NCBI GenBank assembly: GCA_016784705.1
Contig: JADHUD010000143.1
Coordinates: 1-6,454, forward strand
Origin: Spirochaetia bacterium
GTDB lineage: Bacteria > Spirochaetota > Spirochaetia > JABMQR01
DNA: 6,454 nt
Direction: 5' to 3'
The notes under the pieces are model-generated. The model did not search any database. It was not told the origin of the DNA and saw only the letters and a list, made by a program, of their open reading frames with translations. Position numbers and translations under genes: made by a program. This document shows, piece by piece, positions 1 to 4,508 of the stretch. Numbering within the stretch: the first letter of the stretch is position 1; each line of letters opens with the position of its first letter.

Positions 1-1
1 C

Positions 2-334
2 CCGGCCTTGGCTTTTCTACGGGAGAAGGGTTTAATTGATGATGATACTTTTCAATCACTGAAAAGTGCAGCTATTACCCCTTCAGCCAGTGTTAATTTT
101 TTGGAAAGTACAGAGTCTGAGCACATTGAAAGCATTTCAGAGGATAGGCTTATCAAAGGGAAAACCACCTTTGCAGATCTCTATTCATGGGATGTTACGA
201 AAGAGGAGATTGAGGAAATAATTGGATCTCCTGCTGGTGCCAGAGCAGTAACTATACGGGATTATTGTACAGAATTAGGTTTAGAATTTGGTACAATAAA
301 AACTGAACTGCAGACGTTAATTGATGAAAAATGA
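2..334 (+). CDS. C-terminal part of an unnamed protein with two similar helical segments (5' end outside window)
   Basis: The frame is open to the window's left edge, so this is the 3' end of a longer gene. A TTG at position 8 could be read as a start, but no ribosome binding site is visible and the frame continues upstream as Pro-Ala. The visible 110 residues are acidic and soluble, with no membrane segment. Two stretches look alike: TFADLYSWDVTKEEIEEII and, about 18 residues later, TIRDYCTELGLEFGTIKTEL. Both follow the pattern T-hydrophobic-x-D followed by an amphipathic helix, as in small repeated helical domains. The opening part (FLREKGLIDDDTFQSLKSA) resembles linkers in anaerobe membrane or ferredoxin-associated proteins that carry DUF4405-like tails. 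That link is from memory and is only a guess. The gene ends in TGA just before a probable terminator. I am sure it is coding, but not of its function. Confidence 0.7.
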   Translation, partial: PALAFLREKGLIDDDTFQSLKSAAITPSASVNFLESTESEHIESISEDRLIKGKTTFADLYSWDVTKEEIEEIIGSPAGARAVTIRDYCTELGLEFGTIKTELQTLIDEK

Positions 335-354
335 GATAATTTGAAGAATTCACC

Positions 355-411
355 AAAGGAAAGAGCCCGCTGCAAGGGTGAGTGGCAGAATCTTTCAGCG
401 GCCTTTTCTTT
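355..411. terminator. Probable bidirectional terminator between convergent genes
   Basis: An imperfect inverted repeat has its left arm at 355-372 (ending in GCCCGCTG) and its right arm at 396-411 (starting CAGCGGCC). It pairs over about 16 bases with two single-base bulges and one mismatch, around a 23-base loop. The outer arms are A-rich on the left and T-rich on the right, so each strand ends its hairpin in a T-rich stretch. It lies between the stop of the rightward gene (334) and the stop of the leftward nucleotidyltransferase (421), where a shared terminator is expected. The long loop and bulges lower confidence. Confidence 0.6.
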
Positions 412-420
412 GAAACTGAA

Positions 421-864
421 TTACGTCAATTCTTCTATATCGGCAATATCTCTAGCTCTCGCAGTTGCTCTTTTATTTGTAAGAAGATCCTTTCTGCTGA
501 TAAAATTGATTGTCAAATTTTGTATATCTTCACAAACTTTATGCTTCCAGGCTTGTTCAAAAACTAATCCGTCTATTGATGTAAGAAGATCTATACGCAG
601 CGGGGGATATCCAAGTTGAATAACCTGATCAGGTGTAGATAGTTCTGAAATCGATATGTCCAGTTCTCCAAAACCGAATTCATTCAGGCATTCTTTCACT
701 GTGCCTGCATTATCCTGAGAACATTCTAATAAAATATCGATATCACCGGTCGATCGGGGGTGTCCATGATAAGCAACAGCATACCCGCCAACGATAAGAT
801 ATCTTACATTATGTTTGTTTAATAATTCTATAAACTCTAGAAAGTCTTTCGGGATATTCAGCAT
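421..864 (-). CDS. MNT-type minimal nucleotidyltransferase (AbiEii/DUF6036-like)
   Basis: This 147-residue protein is a small nucleotidyltransferase of the DNA polymerase beta superfamily, which transfers an NMP from an NTP to a protein or RNA target. The catalytic signature is complete: Gly26-Gly27, then the metal-binding pair Asp41 and Asp43 in STGDIDIL, and a third acidic residue, Asp92, in RIDLL. The C-terminal part ends in RARDIADIEEL (136-146), the R-x-x-D-x-x-D-I-x-x-L tail usual in this family. The length is normal for a stand-alone MNT protein. The ATG at 864 is preceded by GAGGA (874-878) with 9 bases of spacing, placed inside the upstream small gene. The two genes overlap by 56 bp in different frames, which suggests coupled translation and joint function. 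Relatives act as antitoxins or toxins in HEPN-MNT and AbiE-like systems. No HEPN protein is present here, so the partner role of the small upstream protein is inference. Confidence 0.9.
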   Translation of the reverse strand: MLNIPKDFLEFIELLNKHNVRYLIVGGYAVAYHGHPRSTGDIDILLECSQDNAGTVKECLNEFGFGELDISISELSTPDQVIQLGYPPLRIDLLTSIDGLVFEQAWKHKVCEDIQNLTINFISRKDLLTNKRATARARDIADIEELT

Positions 865-994
865 AAAACTGTTTCCTCATGAATTCAACGGCACTCAGCC
901 TGCTTTCGGGAGATTGGCTTAACCAGTACTCTCTCTCGTTTATCTGCTGTTCAGAGTCGTGCAGATGTGTTTTATTTACTACTTTTGCAATCAT
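809..994 (-). CDS. Small protein paired with the nucleotidyltransferase (possible antitoxin-like partner)
   Basis: This 61-residue basic, soluble protein is encoded directly upstream of the nucleotidyltransferase, and its last 56 bp overlap that gene. Visible blocks are a short N-terminal strand (MIAKVVNKT), a central YWLSQSPESRLSAVEFMRKQ helix region (residues 23-42), and a C-terminal RLSRVYRIIKQ helix. I recognise this layout (YWLS-x-SP-x-x-R-x-x-AVEF-x-R-x-Q, then a R-x-x-RV-x-R tail) from small hypothetical proteins that sit beside AbiEii-like nucleotidyltransferases in other bacteria. The recurring pairing supports a functional unit. I do not know its biochemical activity; a binding partner, regulator or target of the enzyme are all possible. 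No Shine-Dalgarno sequence precedes the ATG at 994, and the upstream sequence is nearly pure A/T with a -10 box 8 bases before the start. This suggests a leaderless or near-leaderless message. Confidence 0.8.
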   Translation of the reverse strand: MIAKVVNKTHLHDSEQQINEREYWLSQSPESRLSAVEFMRKQFYAEYPERLSRVYRIIKQT

Positions 995-1002
995 AATTAT
1001 AT

Positions 1003-1031
1003 ATTATAACATAATGCACTTATTGCAGCAA
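1003..1031 (-). promoter_or_regulatory. Promoter of the small protein/nucleotidyltransferase pair
   Basis: On the minus strand, TTGCTG (1031-1026) is followed by a 17-base spacer and a perfect TATAAT (1008-1003). A second overlapping TATAAT lies at 1001-996. The start ATG at 994 is only 8 bases beyond the first -10 box, so transcription would begin at or very near the start codon. The -35 match is only partial (TTG conserved). Confidence 0.5.
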
Positions 1032-1041
1032 TTAAAGTTGA

Positions 1042-1061
1042 GTTAGGATAGGTTAGGATAG
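1042..1061. repeat. Two tandem copies of a 10-bp repeat upstream of the nucleotidyltransferase module
   Basis: GTTAGGATAG occurs twice head to tail (1042-1051 and 1052-1061), followed by the start of a third copy (GT). The 10-bp period equals about one helical turn, so a protein could bind both copies on the same DNA face. The repeat lies just upstream of the -35 box of the leftward module and 33 bp from the stop of the alcohol dehydrogenase gene. It may be an operator, or simply a short replication-slippage duplication. Confidence 0.55.
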
Positions 1062-1094
1062 GTGTAAACGTTCTAAAAGTAATTTCCAACTAAC

Positions 1095-2264
1095 TTACAG
1101 CGCAAGACGCAGAATATTCAGAACATCATCCTTGTTAAGTTTCACAAACCCGCCCTTGGTGATAGTATCACCATTGGTGCATTTATCAGCCATCTCTTCA
1201 AGTCTGGATTCATCAATACCTACACCTTCAAGCGTTGTGGCCAGACCTAATGATCGGAGAAAATCCTCAAATTTCTGTATTCCGGCTAAAGCTGTTTTTT
1301 CGCGGGACCAAAAATCTTCTTCAACATTCCATACCCGGACAGCCCATTGAGCAAATCTATCAATATCCTGTCTGTAATTGTACTTCATCCACGCGGGAAA
1401 GATCACGGCAAGTCCTGCCCCATGGGCAATATCATAGATTCCGCTTAATTCATGTTCAATATCATGTGATGCCCAATCATTCTCACGATCCACACCAAAC
1501 AAATTATTATGAGCAAGAGTTCCTGACCACATAATCTCTGCCCAGGAGTTATAATCTTCCTGATTAATCAGCACACTCTGAGCATAATCTACTATATTCT
1601 TCATCGTACCTTCCAGCAGTCTGTCAGAAAGTCCGACAGGTTTGGAGTTGGTAAAATATCTTTCCAGTACATGAGCCATCATATCCGCTATTCCACAGGC
1701 TATCTGGAATTTCGGAAGAGTAAATGCCAACTCAGGATTTAAAATAGAAAAAACCGGATACAGAAGACTGGAGCCATAAGGTCTTTTCAGCATCCCCTCT
1801 TCGTTGGTTATAACACTTCCATCGCTTGATTCGCTGCCTGCTGCTGGTAATGTCAGAATGACAGCTACCGGGAGAGCTGTCTCTGCTGCGGCCTTCCCGG
1901 AATAGAAATCCCACACATCCCCTTCGTAAGGAACACCCACAGAAATTGCTTTTGCAGAATCAATGACACTTCCTCCGCCAACAGCCAGAATCAAATCAAT
2001 ACGCTTCTCCCGACACAGTTCAACTGCTTCCCGCACAAGACTTACCCGTGGATTCGGCTTCACTCCGCCAAGCTCCGTAACCTCAATTCCAGCCTCTTTC
2101 AGCGATGTGATTACTGTTTTATATAATCCTGTTTTTTTGATGCTTCCTCCGCCATAATGCAGAAGCACTCTGCAGCCATAGGCCAAGGCCTCTTTTCCAA
2201 CTGATTTCTCTTTTCCCTTTCCAAAGATTATTTTTGTTGGATTTCTAAAAACAAAATCATCCAT
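1095..2264 (-). CDS. Iron-containing alcohol dehydrogenase, NADPH-type (YqhD/butanol dehydrogenase-like)
   Basis: This is a 389-residue cytosolic group III metal-dependent alcohol dehydrogenase that interconverts aldehydes and alcohols. The N-terminal domain carries the nucleotide-binding motifs YGGGSIKKTGLY (37-48) and VGGGSVIDSAKAI (95-107). The GGGS-x-KK form with Lys160 is the arrangement that binds the NADPH 2'-phosphate in YqhD. The C-terminal helical domain holds all four metal ligands: Asp194 and His198 in IADMMAHVLERYF, His267 in WASHDIEH, and His281 in DIAHGAGLA. These positions coincide with those I recall for E. coli YqhD. The length is normal and no key residue is missing. The ATG is preceded by a strong AGGAGG (2275-2270) with 5-base spacing. 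It is the last gene of a possible three-gene unit, 66 bp after the flavodoxin-fold gene. A role in butanol formation or in reducing toxic short-chain aldehydes is likely, but the exact substrate cannot be read from sequence. Confidence 0.95.
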   Translation of the reverse strand: MDDFVFRNPTKIIFGKGKEKSVGKEALAYGCRVLLHYGGGSIKKTGLYKTVITSLKEAGIEVTELGGVKPNPRVSLVREAVELCREKRIDLILAVGGGSVIDSAKAISVGVPYEGDVWDFYSGKAAAETALPVAVILTLPAAGSESSDGSVITNEEGMLKRPYGSSLLYPVFSILNPELAFTLPKFQIACGIADMMAHVLERYFTNSKPVGLSDRLLEGTMKNIVDYAQSVLINQEDYNSWAEIMWSGTLAHNNLFGVDRENDWASHDIEHELSGIYDIAHGAGLAVIFPAWMKYNYRQDIDRFAQWAVRVWNVEEDFWSREKTALAGIQKFEDFLRSLGLATTLEGVGIDESRLEEMADKCTNGDTITKGGFVKLNKDDVLNILRLAL

Positions 2265-2330
2265 AATTTCCTCCTGTTTTTGGCTTTTTAGCTGAGTTAA
2301 ATTTCAAAATTCAAGGGATTTGAAAGAAAC

Positions 2331-2921
2331 TTAGCCAATATATGATTTCAGTACATTTTCCACATCAGCAAGCCACTTTTTACGCTGTTCTGCACTGCTG
2401 GTCAATATAATATTGAAATGCCTCCGGGTAAACTGTACAACCCCGCAAAAACCAAAGATACAGTTTTTCCACAAGGTCTCAAGCGGATCCATAAAATAGG
2501 AAATTTCACGTTCAGTATCTGTATCACCTGTTGTGAAAACTACACCAAATTTCCCTTTCAGCAGCCCGATAACCTCACCTACTTCTCCGGGTTTTCCTTC
2601 ACATATATAGGCAGTACCAGGTCTGATAACCCGGTCAATCCATCCTTTAAGAATTGCCGGCGGCTGCCCCCACCAATTGGGGTGAATTATAACAACACCA
2701 TCTGCAGCGGTTAATTCCTCACAGTGTTTGGCAATAAGCGGATCCAGTATAGCATCCTTAGCAATTTCATCCTGTTCCAGCAGAGGTGGAAATTTTTCCC
2801 GGTATAGATCATGGAAAACGACATCGTGTCCATTTTCCGTCAGATACGAGACTGTTTTTTCTGCAATCGCATAATTAAAACTTGACATTGAGGGAGTTGC
2901 TGTAATAACTAATACCCGCAT
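2331..2921 (-). CDS. Flavodoxin-fold NAD(P)H:quinone oxidoreductase family protein (Flavodoxin_2)
   Basis: This 196-residue soluble flavoprotein is of the NQO/MdaB/KefG type, expected to bind FMN or FAD and reduce quinones or similar electrophiles with two electrons from NAD(P)H. The first strand and phosphate-binding loop are ITATPSMSSFNYAIAEK (6-22). The central family signature is HPNWWGQPPAILKGWIDRV (80-98), followed by RPGTAY (100-105), matching the usual P-x-WW-x-x-P-A-x-LKGW-x-DRV block. A further flavin-loop motif, TTGDTDTE, lies at 130-137. The length fits the family. The ATG is preceded by AAAGGA (2935-2930) with 8-base spacing. The gene lies between the MFS transporter gene (105 bp upstream) and the alcohol dehydrogenase gene (66 bp downstream), all on the same strand, so a shared redox or detoxification role is plausible. 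Subunits that activate potassium efflux belong to the same family, but no Kef channel is present here. Confidence 0.92.
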   Translation of the reverse strand: MRVLVITATPSMSSFNYAIAEKTVSYLTENGHDVVFHDLYREKFPPLLEQDEIAKDAILDPLIAKHCEELTAADGVVIIHPNWWGQPPAILKGWIDRVIRPGTAYICEGKPGEVGEVIGLLKGKFGVVFTTGDTDTEREISYFMDPLETLWKNCIFGFCGVVQFTRRHFNIILTSSAEQRKKWLADVENVLKSYIG

Positions 2922-2945
2922 TGAAAATATCCTTTATTTCTTGTT

Positions 2946-2960
2946 CAATAAATATTATTG
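2946..2960. promoter_or_regulatory. 15-bp perfect dyad upstream of the quinone reductase gene (candidate operator)
   Basis: CAATAA-ATA-TTATTG is a perfect inverted repeat with 6-bp arms. It lies 25 bp upstream of the flavodoxin-fold gene's start, between the ribosome binding site and a weak possible promoter further up (TTGCAT at about 2994-2989). Its size and position suit a dimeric MarR- or HxlR-type repressor that responds to quinones or electrophiles, but no regulator gene is in the window, so this is inference. In AT-rich DNA such a dyad can also arise by chance. Confidence 0.35.
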
Positions 2961-3011
2961 GTAAAAAGATACTCTTTGCTGATAGAAAATGCAAGAATTA
3001 TGAAAGGTAAT

Positions 3012-3034
3012 CGCTAATCCCGCACGCTAATCCC
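3012..3034. repeat. Short direct repeat across the MFS gene's stop codon
   Basis: CGCTAATCCC occurs at 3012-3021 and again at 3025-3034, 13 bp apart. The second copy contains the minus-strand TAG stop of the transporter gene (3029-3027). It looks like a small local duplication. The other copy carries the same TTAG sequence just past the stop, so it does not change the reading frame. Confidence 0.5.
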
Positions 3035-4190
3035 TGATTAATTTTGAAACCACTAACAATCCAGCAAGGCAAAAGATTGAAATTATGCCAAACATGGTAT
3101 TAATCCCAAAATAGTCGGCAAGTATACCGCCAAGCCATGGGCCGATAAAAATTCCCAGCGAATAGAGCGACTGATGAAAACCAAGCGCTGTTGAACGCTG
3201 GCTGATATCTACTTTCATAATACTTAATCCAATAAAAGTCGACTGAAGAACCCCATACCCTAAGCCGCTGATTATACCTATCATAAAGAGCCAGAAGACC
3301 GTTGGAGCTATCACAGCCAGTGCATTTCCTAAAGAAAAAATGAGAGCTGCTGAGAAAACTCTCTTTTTTATGGAGATCTCTCTGCTAAGACGTGAATTAA
3401 TATAATTACTCAGTGTGAAAGCTGCTAAATGAAGACTCGTTATCAATCCTATTTGAACATCCCCAGCACCTAACATCTCCGCTTTAACCGGTAAAAAGCT
3501 CAATGTAATAGCCCAGAGTCCCATCATACCTATCCCGTTACCAATTGTTGCAATGATTATTTCCTGCTTTTTGAAAAGGTTTGATAATTCGGTTAATGAG
3601 AATTTCATTGGTTTAGTTTTTTCTATCTTTATGGTCAGCAATAGCAGTATTGCAGCTATCGAAGCAATAGCAGCTGCAAAAAAAACTGTTTTTTCTCCTC
3701 CCCACCCCCACTCATTCAGAAATCCTGTCATAAATGTTGAAATCGCTTTCCCTGCTCCATTTGCTATAGTTATCAATGCGGTAGCTGAAACAACTTTTTT
3801 TATTGAAAACAACCGGGTAAAGACCGATACTATCAGCACCCAAATTACAGCTCCAAACCCAGTCAGTGCCCGGCCGATCATGAGAATACCTAATGAATCC
3901 CCATATCCCAGAATTAACGATCCCGCTCCCATGAAAAGAAATCCGAAAATAATAAATATTTTACTGTTCCCCGAAATATCTGATACAAGTCCTAAAGGAA
4001 TTCGAAAAACTAATTGAACAAGCCCAAACATCGAGAGAATCAAACCAACGGTAGTCAGGTTCCCCATTTTAGCAGTAAGAAGTGTCGGCAAAGTTGGCAA
4101 ATATACAAAAAGAGAGAACCAGAGCAGAACCGAAACTATAAATATACGTATAATCTGTGTTTTTTTTGAAGATTCAGTGTTTGCCTTTAT
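3027..4190 (-). CDS. Major facilitator superfamily (MFS) transporter with a probable ATA start
   Basis: This is an inner-membrane secondary transporter of the MFS_1 type with about 12 hydrophobic segments in two halves. A motif-A-like loop, RIPLGLVSDISG, follows helix 2, and a degenerate second copy (NSRLSREISIKKR) lies at the matching place in the second half. The first TTG (4100) would cut off helix 1. The same frame is open upstream to a TAA at 4214-4212 and encodes a short polar tail followed by QIIRIFIVSVLLWFSLFVYL, a typical first helix. There is no ATG, GTG or TTG in that extension. The best start is ATA at 4190, 4 bases after AAGGA and 10 after GGAGG, giving 387 residues, a normal MFS length. 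Alternatives are CTG at 4127, ATT at 4154, or a gene whose ATG has mutated. The codons from 4167 to 4160 contain a run of eight A. The substrate is unknown; drug or metabolite export is the usual role of this subfamily. It heads the possible operon with the quinone reductase and alcohol dehydrogenase. Confidence 0.85.
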   Translation of the reverse strand: MKANTESSKKTQIIRIFIVSVLLWFSLFVYLPTLPTLLTAKMGNLTTVGLILSMFGLVQLVFRIPLGLVSDISGNSKIFIIFGFLFMGAGSLILGYGDSLGILMIGRALTGFGAVIWVLIVSVFTRLFSIKKVVSATALITIANGAGKAISTFMTGFLNEWGWGGEKTVFFAAAIASIAAILLLLTIKIEKTKPMKFSLTELSNLFKKQEIIIATIGNGIGMMGLWAITLSFLPVKAEMLGAGDVQIGLITSLHLAAFTLSNYINSRLSREISIKKRVFSAALIFSLGNALAVIAPTVFWLFMIGIISGLGYGVLQSTFIGLSIMKVDISQRSTALGFHQSLYSLGIFIGPWLGGILADYFGINTMFGIISIFCLAGLLVVSKLIRD

Positions 4191-4194
4191 GGTT

Positions 4195-4205
4195 TCCTTT
4201 CCTCC
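4195..4205 (-). promoter_or_regulatory. Ribosome binding site that decides the MFS start
   Basis: The minus strand reads GGAGGAAAGGA, two overlapping Shine-Dalgarno cores ending 4 bases before ATA at 4190. No other start-like codon follows at suitable spacing in any frame. The frames one base off run into TAA (4189-4187) or TGA (4175-4173) without an ATG. The site therefore points to 4190 as the intended start. Confidence 0.65.
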
Positions 4206-4229
4206 GCTTACTTATAACAGTTGGCCCTC

Positions 4230-4258
4230 ATTATATTGGCTCATGTATTTTATTAAAA
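4230..4258 (-). promoter_or_regulatory. Possible promoter of the MFS/quinone reductase/alcohol dehydrogenase unit
   Basis: A perfect minus-strand TATAAT lies at 4235-4230. At 17-base spacing the -35 position reads TTTTAA (4258-4253), a weak match. Transcription would start near 4223, about 18 bases before the strong ribosome binding site, which fits translation from 4190. The -10 box is convincing; the -35 is not. Confidence 0.45.
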
Positions 4259-4340
4259 GTGATAAATTACTCAGTTGTTGCTGATCTGTGAATCTTTTAT
4301 TTTTATCAATATACGTAAAGATCTATACCGGCATATGTCC

Positions 4341-4381
4341 AATTGGTATATATTTATCTATATATGATGTATATATCAATT
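4341..4381. repeat. Imperfect AT-rich inverted repeat upstream of fhs
   Basis: The left arm AATTGGTATATAT (4341-4353) pairs with the right arm ATATATCAATT (4371-4381) over 11 bp, with a two-base bulge (GT) in the left arm and a 17-base centre. The centre contains a further ATC/GAT match. It could be a regulator binding site or a cruciform-prone element. No T tract follows, so it is not a standard terminator. Confidence 0.4.
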
Positions 4382-4421
4382 TACTGCACACTTATTTACT
4401 TTTTAATCAATTATACCTATA

Positions 4422-4450
4422 TTTTCAATACATTACTCAATATTTATGAT
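4422..4450 (+). promoter_or_regulatory. Probable fhs promoter
   Basis: TTTTCA (4422-4427) and TATGAT (4445-4450) are separated by 17 bases. The -10 matches the sigma-70 consensus at five of six positions and the -35 at four of six. The predicted transcription start is near 4457, giving a leader of about 50 bases. Overlapping alternatives such as TATAGT (4453-4458) lack a good -35. Confidence 0.45.
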
Positions 4451-4460
4451 ACTATAGTAT
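4449..4460. promoter_or_regulatory. Perfect 12-bp palindrome at the predicted fhs transcription start (candidate operator)
   Basis: ATACTATAGTAT is perfectly self-complementary and covers the end of the -10 box and the predicted start point of fhs. A dimeric repressor bound here would block transcription. Which regulator would bind it is unknown, and the sequence is mostly A/T, so chance is possible. Confidence 0.35.
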
Positions 4461-4508
4461 GAATTGCAGATTTTTCAAAAAAAATAGAAAGAATTACGGG
4501 GGACGTAC

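Larger units (their letters stand above)
4215..4508. other. AT-rich divergent intergenic region (about 294 bp, no gene)
   Basis: This region separates the leftward MFS gene from the rightward fhs gene and has no credible coding frame or RNA gene. It is strongly AT-rich, with runs of TATATA between 4347 and 4376 that may be bent or easily melted. It holds promoters for both flanking genes. The hexamer TATACC occurs three times: forward at 4324-4329 and 4412-4417, and reversed (GGTATA) at 4345-4350. The first and second copies face each other with start points 21 bp apart, about two helical turns. I recognise no riboswitch. Confidence 0.6.

Noticed and set aside
341..619. Rightward open frames in the 341-619 region
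   Set aside because: They lie mostly antisense to the nucleotidyltransferase, whose catalytic motifs are clear, and have no ribosome binding site or recognisable protein character.
2302..2325. TTTCAAA...TTTGAAA inverted repeat between the quinone reductase and alcohol dehydrogenase genes
   Set aside because: A 7-bp AT-rich stem with a 10-base loop and no T tract is too weak to call a terminator or attenuator.
3553..4017. Rightward 154-codon open frame inside the MFS gene
   Set aside because: It is antisense to well-conserved transmembrane segments, with no ribosome binding site and no family resemblance.
4215..4508. Riboswitch, small RNA or CRISPR-like array in the divergent region
   Set aside because: The repeats are short, degenerate and AT-rich; there is no regular spacer pattern, no known aptamer core and no terminator-like hairpin.
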